Assembly (NCBI GenBank): GCA_032718475.1
Contig: JAUCBJ010008479.1
Span: 1-47,521, forward strand
DNA from: Nemertoderma westbladi
Lineage: Eukaryota; Xenacoelomorpha; Nemertodermatida; Nemertodermatidae
Length of the DNA: 47,521 bases
Direction of reading: 5' to 3'
Positions 22,601-32,484 of this stretch are shown here, piece by piece; positions within the stretch are counted from its first letter, which is position 1; each line of letters begins with the position of its first letter. The notes under the pieces were generated by a model. That model was not told the origin of the DNA. It worked only from the letters and a program-made list of their open reading frames with translations, and made no database searches. The translations under genes were made by a program, and so were the position numbers.

Positions 22601-22898
22601 GTTATAGGGCTCCTTCAATTGGTAAAGTCAAAAGTGGCCGTTTATTGTTTTAGTTAGAAAAGCCTGCATCTGTAACCTGTTCCTTTCCCTCAATTGGTTT
22701 ATGATTAAGACGTGTGACGTGTGTTACTTGTTACTTCTGTACTTATTATGTGGAGACCCCAACACGTTAATCAGTTACTAATCCCATTTCATTATCCTGT
22801 TATCCAGCCGTTTTATAATACCCTTCCTGTTGTATGGAAAAATTAGAAGAGATGGTGGTAGCATCAACTTGTAGTATTTCTTTCTGATAGGGCTCCCA

Positions 22899-23812
22899 CC
22901 TATATGGAATACTGACAAAAAGCGCGCCACACGTGTTCTGGTTAAACGAAAATCGCGCCAGCCATGATATCTAATGCGCGCCAAGCCAACAATTGACTAG
23001 GCCTATGAAATTTTGCAGTAATTGCTTAATTTTAATAATTTATCAGTTTATAATGCTGTAGCCCTACAGTATTTTAACATTAAAATGCGAGCGTAGCGAG
23101 CAAGGAAATTTTCCAATTGTGTTAAACATAAATACAGTCTGACAGTAATAGTCAGATAGTGCTGTAGTAGTAGTAGGTCAACGTCAACTGACTGTTTTTA
23201 AATGCAGATGTGATCAAGATGCGAGCGTCTGAGCGTAGCGAGCACGAAAATTTTAACATTTCAGCATTTAAAGTAGGCAAACCGACTGTTTTCAAATGCA
23301 GAAATCCAGATGTCATTAAATTGCGAGCTGACGAGCGTAGCGAGCACGGAAATTCTGCTGAATCATGCAGGCTGTCATGGTTTTATTGGTCTGACAATTG
23401 AAAAACTTTTGAAACAAGTCATGTTTATAATGGTCATGCTCAATCTGTCTGTTTCCATTTGTCCACAGCCAGACAGTGCTAAGAGTAGGCTTACAGTATA
23501 AATGCGAGCGAAGCGAGCGGACATTTTTCAATCTTTTTAAACCTATGGAATAATTTCAAATAGAGCTGTAGAGTGGGAGGTGTTGCTAGTGCACTGCTGC
23601 GCACTGACGCAACCTCCTACTGTCCTCTGGTCCTAACCTAACCCTACATCCATATTCGCGCCAGGAACGCCAGGATCCTCAATGCGCGCCACACGCCCCT
23701 GTCACTACGCGCCAGGATCCTTAATCCGCGCCACACGCCCCTGTCACTACGCGCCAGGATCCTTAATCCGCGCCACACATGTTGAGCAAACTCTACATAA
23801 ATTCCAACCTGG
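22899..23812. mobile_element. 914-bp insertion in element C copy 2 (8-bp TSD)
   Basis: Flanked by GGCTCCCA at 22891-22898 and 23813-23820. The left copy of element C is continuous here (about 165-180), so this is an insertion. The ends are weakly inverted (CCTATATGGAAT against CCAGGTTGGAAT). The interior holds four GCGAG..GTAGCGAGC motifs (23086, 23218, 23321 and 23502) and three copies of a 42-bp unit with CGCGCCACACGCCCCTGTCA (23671-23780). No coding sequence. Confidence 0.72.
23671..23780. repeat. 42-bp tandem repeat (CGCGCCA units)
   Basis: Three units of ACTACGCGCCAGGATCCTTA followed by ATCCGCGCCACACGCC; the first is more diverged. Confidence 0.75.
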
Positions 23813-24149
23813 GGCTCCCATAGCCTTAGACGAAATCGTAGCTTGTACTGTAGTTAGCCTTAGCAGCAGCTGCAGTTGGCTAACCTGGCATTGCTTACCA
23901 GTATCCACCAAATATAATTTGTAATTAAATATTTGTTGGAGCATAATCTAATCTAGTCCTAAAGACACTATAAAGTCCTGGGTACATAAAGTACCTAGAA
24001 TGCTAGAATGTACCATTATATTCTAAGTACAGTACAGTCATTACACTGAAGATACATACAGAGCTGCAAAGGTAACTTTCCATAACTTAACAGCATAACT
24101 TAGGCTGTCTCTCATCTGTCATGCTTCATGTACCTTTAAGTTCGATTCT

Positions 24150-24445
24150 CAATGTCACGTCCAAAATTGGACTTAAAGTCCAATATTGGACTTTTGTAAA
24201 AATTCAAAGCCTTATAAAAAAAGTTCCCCCTGGTGAATTTCAGGTCCCCCTGTTCAAAACTCTTATTTTTTGATATATTTTCGATTAAAGAAAAAAAATC
24301 CCGCCCGATCCAATTACCCAAGGCCCTGGAACAATTGGCTGATTTGAAGTCCAATATTGGACTCACAGAAGTCCAATTTTAGACTTGAACTGGAGTCGAA
24401 GTCCAATTTTGGACTCAAGTCCAATTTTTGACTTCTCACCGACTG
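24150..24445. repeat. Right TIR and palindromic subterminal array of element C copy 2
   Basis: Six or so copies of the AGTCCAAT/ATTGGACT palindrome in two groups (24165-24195 and 24347-24428), ending in CTCACCGACTG at 24445. Confidence 0.75.
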
Positions 24446-25108
24446 CCTGCCCCTTTCCCTCAATTAGTTAAATGATCGTTTATTGTTTTGGTTAGATAAT
24501 CCCGCCTCTGTAACCTGCTCCTTTCCCTCGATTGGTAATGTTATCGTTTATTGTTTTGGTTAGAAAATCCCGCCTCTGTAACCTGCTCCTTTCTCTCAAT
24601 TGGTAATGTTATCGTTTATTGTTTTGGGTAGAAAATCCCGTCTCTGTGACCTGCTCCTTTCCCTCAATTAGTTAAATGATCGTTTATTGATTTGGTTAGA
24701 AAATCCCGCCTCTGTAACCTGCCCCTTTCCCTCAATTAGTTAAATGATCGTTTATTGTTTTGGTTAGAAAATTCCGCCTCTGTAACCTGTCCCTTTCCCT
24801 CAATTAGTTAAATGATCGTTTATTGTGTTGGTTAGAAAATCCCGCCTCTGTAACCTGCTCCTTTCCCTCAATAAGTTAAGTGATCGTTTATTGTTTTGGT
24901 TAGAAAATTCCGCCTCTGTAACCTGTCCCTTTCCCTCAATTAGTTAAATGATCGTTTATTGTGTTGGTTAGAAAATCCCGCCTCTGTAACCTGCTCCTTT
25001 CCCTCAATAAGTTAAGTGATCGTTTATTGTTTTGGTTAGAAAATCCCGCCTCTGTAACCTGCTCCTTTCCCTCAATTAGTTAAGTGATCGTTTATTGTTT
25101 TGGTTAGA
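24446..25108. repeat. 68-bp minisatellite, about ten units
   Basis: Unit of 67-68 bp containing CCTTTCCCTCAATTAGTTAA, ATGATCGTTTATTGTTTTGG and AATCCCGCCTCTGTAACC. Variants group into higher-order pairs (for example ATTCCGCC units alternating with ATCCCGCC units). One to two diverged units occur inside element C (310-375 and 22612-22700), suggesting where the array came from. Confidence 0.9.
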
Positions 25109-25660
25109 ATGATGGGTGAAATGCCAGATGTGTTGACGGCCATTAAACACCCTATTGAATGTCCAGGTTGCGTAACCCCATTTACCGATGAATCCCTTGT
25201 CCTTATAGATCGTTTGGGTGAACTTGAGGCTACTGTTGGTGAGCGGCATGCTGCTGCCTATGTAGCTGGTTATATCATTCGTGTAATTCCAGAGATAGAA
25301 GTATCCGGTAACACCATCCAGGCCGATAATGCATTTATCCAGACGCTATCTAGGGGTGGATTACAGCTGCCATCACATGAGTTGGTTTGGTGGGTAATGG
25401 CGTCTGCGACATGGGTAGATTCGGTACCTGATGGAACCATACTGTGCTACCGTCAATTAGCCCAGGTGGTCAAAACCATCGCTGTACAGTACGATATAAT
25501 ACCAGCGCCCCCCGCAGCTGCATGTACCACCCTTGCGAACACTCTGTTAAACGGAATGCAGAAACGCTCCAGCATGATGTGCTCTGAAAAGCGATCTTCC
25601 GAAGGTTACGGAACCAACAGGAAATTTCTCCGCATTGCCGGTCTGGATAAAGGACATTAA
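25109..25660 (+). pseudogene. P/THAP9-like transposase C-terminal remnant
   Basis: An open frame of 183 codons from the first ATG at 25109, abutting the minisatellite, with stop TAA 25658-25660. It includes HAAAYVAGYIIRVIP followed some 30 residues later by LSRGGLQLPSHELV. A 'Y(I/V)AGY' segment with a later 'RGGL..PS..LV' segment is characteristic of the C-terminal part of P-element/THAP9-type transposases, and the surrounding element has P-like 8-bp TSDs. The N-terminal DNA-binding and catalytic parts are absent, so this cannot be a working transposase; the upstream part is replaced by the minisatellite. The assignment rests on two short motifs, and a hAT or Harbinger relative is not excluded. 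Confidence 0.5.
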
Positions 25661-26327
25661 TCTTCTGTAGTGAAGATTGACTATTCGACTATCTATTAAT
25701 TTAATTGTAATTAATTTTGTTAATTCAATATGCCTACAGACACATGTCACATACTGTAATACAACTCAACCCAAATGCCCCTTTTAAGGGCCAATTGCTG
25801 TTGTTATTTTGAATCGAGTGTGTCTACCTACACTGCCGGCAATTTATACATATAAAAACCATTGCAGATTGAAATAGCAGCTGCTGGAAATAAATAAATT
25901 TTCTAATCGTTATTTAATATTCATTTTGCGTGTTAAAATTTATAATCTTAAATTGCAGATCATTAGAATGTCAACATTATTAAATCTGTACGGTAAAGCT
26001 TCAACCACTACGTGGCTCTCCCCACTAAGATGTTTAATTAATGTATTGGGCTGGGCTGGTGGCGAGAGTAGTGGGCGGTGCCGGTGGTGTCTGAATTTAT
26101 TATGCATAGTGCACGATCACGATTACTACCATACAGTATTATGGTATATGGACTATCACTGGTTTAGCAATAATTATATCAGCCTCAAACGTTAAAGCAG
26201 GCAGCGAGGCAGGTTTGAGGTAGCTAGGTTCGTCATAAACACATAAGAAGAATAAATAACAATTTATCTGTGAGAGAAAATTGAAAATTGAACAAATTGC
26301 ATCTATTTCGGAGCCATATTAGAAGGG
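25661..26327. other. Non-coding right interior of the P-like transposon
   Basis: AT-rich, no credible gene. Likely 3' UTR and subterminal sequence of the transposon. Confidence 0.5.
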
Positions 26328-26394
26328 AACTAATGGACCCCGCTAGCGGGGTCTGGATATTCAGTGTGCCAGTCCTGTAGTATAGCAGTCCTTG
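26328..26394 (-). repeat. Right 67-bp TIR of the P-like transposon
   Basis: Perfect inverted match to 18293-18359, followed by TSD GTACTGGT at 26395-26402. Confidence 0.85.
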
Positions 26395-26402
26395 GTACTG
26401 GT

Positions 26403-26989
26403 ATGTGTTGAGTGCAGTGAGCTGTAAATAATTGGCAGCCATCTGGAAATAGGCTGATAGGGCTGTAGGGCTGTAGGGAGCGTTTGAGTGGCATACTATA
26501 CTAGTCTGTTAGTAGGTCGGCTCTCTGATTGATCTCAGACAGTCAGAGTGGTTCTGTTTGGACACGATCTCGCTGGTAAATATCATATGGCTGGATTTTT
26601 GATTTAATTATATTATTTACAATAACTTCTCCAAGCTCTAAATCTATTTTACAAGCACGTCAAGCTCAAGGTGTAGAATTTGAAGCCGGTTATAACGGTA
26701 TAATGATTCTAATATTTCCTTGCCCAAATTTTATTGAGAGTGCCCGTTTAAATTTCAAAACTCCAATGATAAGCCACGGCCCACGGGGATTTCCACTTAA
26801 AAACTGCAGAATCCAGCCCCCATCTGGCTGTACAAAAGTCATGAACTGCGAACTGGCCACTGGCTGACTGTACCTTTCTGTACACCTAGCTCATTGTCAT
26901 TTAGGCGTATATTAAATCTTCATTCAGTTAATATCCATTGCTTCTCGTACCGGGAGGACCTGTACTCTTTAAGCGACAACAATCAGACA
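26403..26989. other. Upstream region of the zinc-finger gene
   Basis: Probable promoter and 5' UTR. A reading frame is open from about 26894 without an ATG before 26990. No TATA box could be assigned with confidence. Confidence 0.4.
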
Positions 26990-27998
26990 ATGGAACGGTT
27001 TACTTGTGAGTCGGGCAACGCACTGCTAATTACCAAATCTATGTTCGCGAACATCTGTTCGGAAAATGGTCCGTTTGTGCGGACGTTTCTCGAAGAATAC
27101 CTGGACGCGAACTCGAGTTTTCTGGACTATTATGTCGTTAATAAATGTACGGCAGGTCATATTACCGAGTGGCTGCTGCGTTCACTCACCTCTGGGTCTA
27201 ACAACGCCGCCACCACATCGGATTTGTCTAACAACACGACCCAATCACCGGACACTGTCCCGACTGCCGGGTACCACGAGACCAGTATGCCACAGTGTCC
27301 CTGTCCATTGACGGCATCGGCGTCGACACCTACGTACCACCACAATTACAATCCTGCGACAGGAAATCATCCGCAATCTCGATACTCGAATCAACCCACG
27401 CCACCTACCGAACCCTCCTCTATGCACCCTGTGGTGAGGTTACAACATCTCAACCAGACAGACCTCCCGGGAGAACAAAGACAAGTGGATCCCAAACTGA
27501 GTCCGATAGACACCAAACCAAACCTCATTGAATCTGAATCGAGTAATAATACAGCCAGTTCAACTTTATTATCATATAACAACATATCCTCCTATACCGG
27601 TACCCCCGCAGTTACCACAACCAACTCAAACTATTATTCTACCCAACCTTTATCAGCAGACCAGTCAGATGTTCCGGTAATCCTACGCATTAAGACGGAA
27701 GACGAACTGGAATATAAACCCGACCTAAACGAGGTTGGCGATGGCTTGGGCCATTTATTCTCCCCTATAGATGTAGCATATGGAACCAGTACAGACACTA
27801 ATGCTTCGACCACCCACTCAGCTCAGCAGAATCTCCTCCCGGACTCTAACTCCCTGTCTCCCAACACCGCTCATGGTCCCTTAACAGACACTAACTCTTC
27901 ACCAACCCTCACTACTCAGTCTCGAGACGACGTCAACTTTAACCTTCCTAACACCTACAACATCCAGTTGGCCCCCAAATCGACAGTTTCCAGTATCG
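26990..27998 (+). CDS. C2H2 zinc-finger protein, exon 1 (N-terminal region)
   Basis: The ATG at 26990 (ACAATGG context) opens 336 codons plus one base, ending at a consensus donor, CG|GTGAGT (27998/27999). Residues 1-70 are compact and mixed hydrophobic/acidic (FVRTFLEEYLDANSSFLDYYVV), looking like a small folded domain I do not recognise. The rest is a Ser/Thr/Asn/Pro-rich linker containing ILRIKTEDE, which fits a sumoylation consensus (hydrophobic-Lys-x-Glu) and is common in zinc-finger regulators. Exon 2 continues in phase, giving a 556-residue protein. It probably acts in the nucleus as a DNA-binding regulator. Codon use is unlike the nearby transposons, consistent with a host gene. Confidence 0.78.
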
Positions 27999-30063
27999 GT
28001 GAGTTACTATTATTTGTATTCTAAACATCGTCTAGTCCGTTCCGTATTGCCCCCAAACTAGTCAGAGTAATTGTTTATTTATAGTGACAGTTATGATAGT
28101 TCTGAATTTAGTTTTTATTTTTTAGGGTTTTTATCTGGTTTAATTAAATTCAATCTAGACTGAAACCTTTCTCACCAAATAACAAATATAAAATACGAAG
28201 CCTATTTCCAAAACTCGCCGAATTGCAAACAATACTCCACAATAGAGACATCCCATTTTTAGCTTTGTCAGAGAAATAGCTGGACTCTATTATCCAGATG
28301 AAGAAATACAAATACAAGGGAATTCATTCTGCGTCGCACAAGCTATTGCGATTACTCAGGAGTCCCGAATTGACGGGGCGAGGCGACACGGCTATTATTT
28401 TTTGGAAAAAAATCCACCCATAATTCTCTTATTCCAGACACCGGCTGTTAAGTTTTTCTTAAAAAATTTAGTACATTTTTTATTATGAGTAAATAAACGT
28501 TTATTCTCATAATAATTGAGATTTGAAAGTGAAAGAAAACAAAAACCGTGTGCCGAGTATACCACCGGTAGCCGTAGATACTACTGTACCTGTCCTGTAC
28601 GCCTGTTAAGTAAGTAGGCCTAAATTTTCCACCCACGACGTTTATTCCAGCCACCCCGACTATTGGCGTAATGAAATTTTTCCACCCACCCCGTCTATTC
28701 GGGACTCCAGAGTATATATCTGAATCGCTGTCTTATAAATAGGTCCTAACTATTGTGTTTACCACTTCAAATGTTCCGTTTTTCCGAGACACTCCATAAT
28801 CACATTAATCAGTGCTGCAATATTTTCTAAGACCCCTTTGCACCATTCTTGTTCATTATTGTGGTTGACTATGTTCTACGCATGTCCTTAGATCATCATA
28901 ATGATGATGGGGTGATGATAACTCCACCTACTGGCTCCAGAAGTCGAGGAAATCCTGCCAAGTACCTAACTGATCTAGACTTTGCTGATGACTTAGGAGT
29001 TCTCTCAGAATCATTAGAGGGAGCCCAACGGCTCCTCAGCTCATTAGAACATGCTGCTTCTAGTGTTGGTCTTTTTATTAACTCCAGAAAGACCAAAATT
29101 TTGACAGTTAACTTTGAAAGTCCTCAGCAAGTCTCTGATCGGATGAGCATAAGCTCAAAGGATGGTATGCTTGAGCATGTGAACGACTTCTGTTACCTGG
29201 GATCATGGATCCGGAAGTCAGGTGAGGACCTTCGAATACGTAAGGGAAAGGCATGGGCAGCCTTGAATAGGTTTTCCAGGATTTGGAAGTCACCGAGAAT
29301 TAATCTGAAACTTAAGCTCCGATTATTTAGAGCAGCAGTAGTTCCAGTACTCCTCTATGGGAGTCCATGCTGGGCTCTAACTGCTGATGACACCAAATCT
29401 CTGGATGGTACATTCACAAGAATGCTACGCCGGGTTCATTGTGTCAAGTACAATGCACACATCTCCAACCAGACACTATATAACATTGGAATTGTCTCAT
29501 TGGTTTCCCCAAGCTTGACACTAGAACAAAATCGCCTCCGCTTTGCAGGACATTGCTTTCGCCGTGAGGACCAGCCAGTGCATAATCTTGTACTTTGGCA
29601 GCCTCATGGAGTGAATGAGCATGGTGGACAGCCTATGACTTTTTTGAGACGCATCTTAAGGACACTGGCCTTGAAGATGCGGATGATCTAGCAAATGTCA
29701 TGGGTGATAGGGAGTTGTGGCGGTGCAATTTTGTTGACAAGCCGGCACAGCATTCTTAAAAATGCAGCTGCAATGCAGCATGCCGATCCTAGTAGTAAGA
29801 CCCCTTTACAGGTTATAATATTTCAGTCATTATCAGTAATTAATGGTGCTTATTTTATATTTTATGTTTTTTTTAGTAATTAAAGTATCAAACCTCACAC
29901 GTATTAATTTACAATGTCGAAACGAAAATCGTATTTATTTACATATAAGAATTTAAAACTACAGTAATTAGCAAGTTCTATTGACTAATTATTGCATTAA
30001 TTACTTCAATTATTCTCGTTTCCAATATTCTACATTTTTAATCTACTCCATTATTTTCTATAG
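27999..30063 (+). other. Intron of the zinc-finger gene
   Basis: GT at 27999-28000 and AG at 30062-30063, preceded by the T-rich TCCATTATTTTCTATAG. The phase is kept: one base from exon 1 plus two from exon 2 make a Gly codon. It contains a LINE insertion (28843-29795). Apart from that, 28140-28840 and 29811-30060 hold nothing recognised. Confidence 0.78.
28843..29795 (+). mobile_element. 5'-truncated LINE in the zinc-finger intron
   Basis: A frame open from about 28849 to 29691 encodes the C-terminal half of a non-LTR reverse transcriptase. It starts just after the 'PFLFI' block and includes the catalytic box FADDLGVLS (about 28981), INSRKTKI, FCYLGSWI, AWAALNRFSRIWKS, LRLFRAAVVPVLLYG and LDGTFTRMLRR. 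These are typical of animal LINEs whose ORF ends in a 'LRFAGHC' region. The endonuclease and most palm sequence are missing. Near-identical 15-bp words (TAAGACCCCTTTGCA at 28828-28842 and TAAGACCCCTTTACA at 29796-29810) flank it and are a candidate TSD, though part of the left one resembles LINE sequence. It has the same orientation as the host gene. Confidence 0.78.
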
Positions 30064-30725
30064 GCGGCCAATCACAACCATCCCCTGATGATTCAGACAT
30101 GCTCACTTCCGACGATGACGTAACACCCGGAAGTATGAGTAATTCCTTCGACCAACCTGGTCCCTCTGGGATTCAGCCGCAGGATATTGTGAAAAGGAGC
30201 CGCACCGTTGAGAAGCCGCTCAGCTGTGATACTTGTGATAAAGCGTTCGCAAAGAACAGCGACCTAATTAGACACCAACGGATCCACACCGGCGAGCGTC
30301 CTTACCAATGCGGCATCTGTAACAAACGATTCTCTCAACTAAGTACCCTAAAGTCACACAAACGTTCGCACAGTGGAGAGAAACCGTTTAACTGCAACCT
30401 GTGTGGGAAAAGTTTCTCTCGACTAGGCCATCTAACCCCGCATAAGCGGACGCATTCCGGAGAGCGTCCGTTCGTGTGCGACACGTGCGGGAAGGGATTT
30501 ACGGAGAACGGCAGTTTAACGTCCCACAAAAGAATTCACACGAAAGATCGACCGTACGTGTGCGATAAGTGCGGGAAGGGATTTAGAGAGAGCGGTTCTC
30601 TAACGGCCCACAAGCGAACACATACAGGTGAACGACCGTTTAGCTGCGATACATGCGGTAAATGTTTCACCCACCGATATCAAGTAAAGCGCCACAAATG
30701 TATCCGCAGTGGGGAGACTCGGTAA
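30064..30725 (+). CDS. C2H2 zinc-finger protein, exon 2 (finger array)
   Basis: Starts after AG at 30063, in phase with exon 1, and ends at TAA 30723-30725. An acidic Ser-rich stretch (SPDDSDMLTSDDD) leads into six tandem C2H2 fingers joined by TGERP-type linkers: CDTCDKAF, CGICNKRF, CNLCGKSF, CDTCGKGF, CDKCGKGF and CDTCGKCF. Five have the full C2H2 set. In the sixth the final His is replaced (HKCIR). DNA-contact residues differ between fingers, as expected for sequence-specific binding. Directly after the stop, the +1 frame reads like a seventh finger start (CNVCKKRFS), so the present C terminus may come from a frameshift. Confidence 0.88.
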
Positions 30726-30881
30726 CTGTAATGTTTGTAAGAAACGTTTCTCTACTTCCATGTATATTGGTAGACACTATTGCTCCCTGGTTGCGGTTTA
30801 AACTAGTAAACTGTGTATGACGTTAGTTTTAGATTGAACTGCTATATGTCACTCAGTACTACAACTCTTGCTATAATGATT

Positions 30882-30887
30882 AATAAA
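30882..30887 (+). terminator. Polyadenylation signal of the zinc-finger gene
   Basis: AATAAA 157 bp after the stop codon, a plausible 3' UTR length. Confidence 0.55.
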
Positions 30888-30954
30888 GGTTGTCTAGGGA
30901 CTGGCCTAGCGGCCCGATAAGGAGCCGATATTGTATTTCATAAAAACTGTCAAT

Positions 30955-31445
30955 TGGTTGCGGTTACCAAGTTACAAATCTGAGTTTCTGGTTATAAATC
31001 AGAGTTTCTGGTTATAAATCTGATATTCCTGTAACAATTTAGTGTTCTCGGTTACAAATCGAAGCACCTTGGTACGAATCTGTTCTCACAATTATGATAA
31101 TGATCATAGTTGTAAATTGGAGTACCTTGTTACAAATCTTAGTTTATGGTCGTGAATCTGACTTTCTGGTTTCGAATCTGAGTTACCATTAATGAATCTG
31201 AGAACCTGGTTACGAATTGGAGTTCCCAGTTACGAATCTCAGTACCTGGTTACAAATCTGTGTTCCCACGTAAAATCAGTGTTTGGTTACAAAGATGAGC
31301 ACCCAGTTACGAATTTATGTCTCTGGTTATGATTTGTAGTTACTGGTTACAGATCAGAGCACCCAGTTTTAAATCTGAGTTCCAGGTAATAAATTCAACT
31401 GCCCAGTTACAAATCTCTAAGTACTCAATTACAAATCTGAGTGTC
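30955..31445. repeat. Degenerate ~20-bp tandem repeat (GGTTACAAATCTGAGT)
   Basis: Over 20 diverged units of the CTGGTTACAAATCTGAGTTC type follow the gene's polyadenylation signal. Unit length varies between about 19 and 23 bp. Confidence 0.8.
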
Positions 31446-31810
31446 AGTTAAACTTTTTATCAGCCAGCACTAACCCATACTAATACTGTAATTTGCACAT
31501 GTTGGGCATTTATACAAAAAATTTGCAACATGATAGTAAACAAAGTTAACAAACAATTACAATCTGTTCCTAATAATTATTTAATTAGTTAGGCCAACAT
31601 ATATCCTGTCTAAATCAAAATAATAATACCGAAATAAACCGTGATGCATTTTACTCCACCGTCAATTAATTTAAACAATGAAAAGGAACACGACAATCGT
31701 TTTTAATCTTCTTCTATAATATTTAACGTCCACGTCCGCTGTACAACGAATAGGTCATTAAATGACTTTATTATAATAAACCAAATTAAATATAAAGTTT
31801 AAAATTGAAA
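31446..31810. other. AT-rich spacer
   Basis: No gene or repeat recognised. Confidence 0.5.
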
Positions 31811-31943
31811 AAAAAATCACTCTACGGAGTGTTTCCCCCCCCCTGTTGGCCCCTGCTGGTTGTTTCCCCTTTCGAGGTGGATTGACCTCTAACTTCCCTT
31901 TGTGTGGCTTTGGGGTTGTGTTGTCCCCGGAGTTGGTTGTGAC

Positions 31944-32275
31944 ACGAGATTAGTTTTTGCTAATCTCGTATCTCCAACATATTGCTGAAAAGGTGCCACT
32001 TCCCATTTTATGAGGGCAATGCAGCGGATTTGAATCCGCTCACACTCCCCCCCCATGCTATCTTCCCGGTGAGAAGATAGCATCACCTATAAGTGCGCTT
32101 CAATTCCGCTGGAACCCGATCCACTATCGGGTGTGGGGTGGAGTTCTTTTCTTGGAGTCGGCTTTCCAGGCCGCTCCCTCTGGGTATGATATTACTACCC
32201 CTTCTTGGTGCAACCGCAACCTATGTTGCACCAAGATATCTGACGTCTCTGTTTGAGACAATTGTGGAATCCTCA
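31944..32275. repeat. Cluster of perfect stem-loops
   Basis: Successive exact inverted pairs: ACGAGATTAG/CTAATCTCGT (31944-31953, 31960-31969), AGCGGATT/AATCCGCT (32023-32040), ATGCTATCTTC/GAAGATAGCAT (32055-32065, 32073-32083), ACCCGAT/ATCGGGT (32114-32132), and TCTTGGTGCAAC/GTTGCACCAAGA (32203-32214, 32225-32236). Shorter ones follow. CTGGAA (32109) and TTCCAG (32164) also pair. No family recognised. Confidence 0.75.
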
Positions 32276-32484
32276 CACAATTTTAAAAACTATCTCACTC
32301 TGAACTCTAACTTCTCACTCTAACTCCACTCTGCTCGCCCCCCACATTCGAATTGCACTCCTCTCACTCTCTCTCATCCTGTCAACACCTCCTCTCCATA
32401 CTTCCCTGTGCTCCTCTCATACTTCCAAAGTGTCAAGTTCTTATGCTACCCCTCTCTGTGCTATCATTCTACCTACCTTGCTAC

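Larger units (their letters stand above)
18933..24445 (+). mobile_element. Element C, copy 2 (TIR transposon carrying two later insertions)
   Basis: Both ends carry CAGTCGGTGAGAAGTCAAAA as inverted termini (18933 inward and 24445 inward), followed by arrays of the AGTCCAAT/ATTGGACT palindrome. The flanks repeat CCTGC (18928-18932 and 24446-24450), a 5-bp TSD. The uninterrupted sequence around it is a minisatellite unit split at CTGTAACCTGC|CCCTTTCC. Removing the two later insertions leaves about 1.9 kb with no transposase, only a captured LINE fragment, so it is non-autonomous. The superfamily is unclear: subterminal repeat arrays suggest transposase binding as in CACTA or P elements, but the 5-bp TSD does not decide it. 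Confidence 0.78.
18293..26394 (+). mobile_element. 8.1 kb P-like DNA transposon with nested insertions
   Basis: The ends 18293-18359 and 26328-26394 are 67-bp perfect inverted repeats beginning CAAGGACTGC and containing the palindrome GACCCCGCTAGCGGGGTC. Both are flanked outside by GTACTGGT (18285-18292 and 26395-26402), an 8-bp TSD. P and hAT superfamily elements make 8-bp TSDs, and P elements start with CA. A transposase-like reading frame near the right end (25109-25660) fits P better. The rest is a 68-bp minisatellite, a nested element C and AT-rich filler, so the element is probably non-autonomous. The perfect TIRs argue for mobility in the recent past despite the nested load. Confidence 0.75.

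Noticed and set aside
24446-25108. Regular repeats resembling a CRISPR array
   Set aside because: Units are contiguous 67-68 bp copies without spacers, in animal DNA; it is a minisatellite.
27157-27585. Minus-strand frames opposite zinc-finger exon 1
   Set aside because: Shadows of the coding strand; the plus strand has consistent splice phase and downstream fingers.
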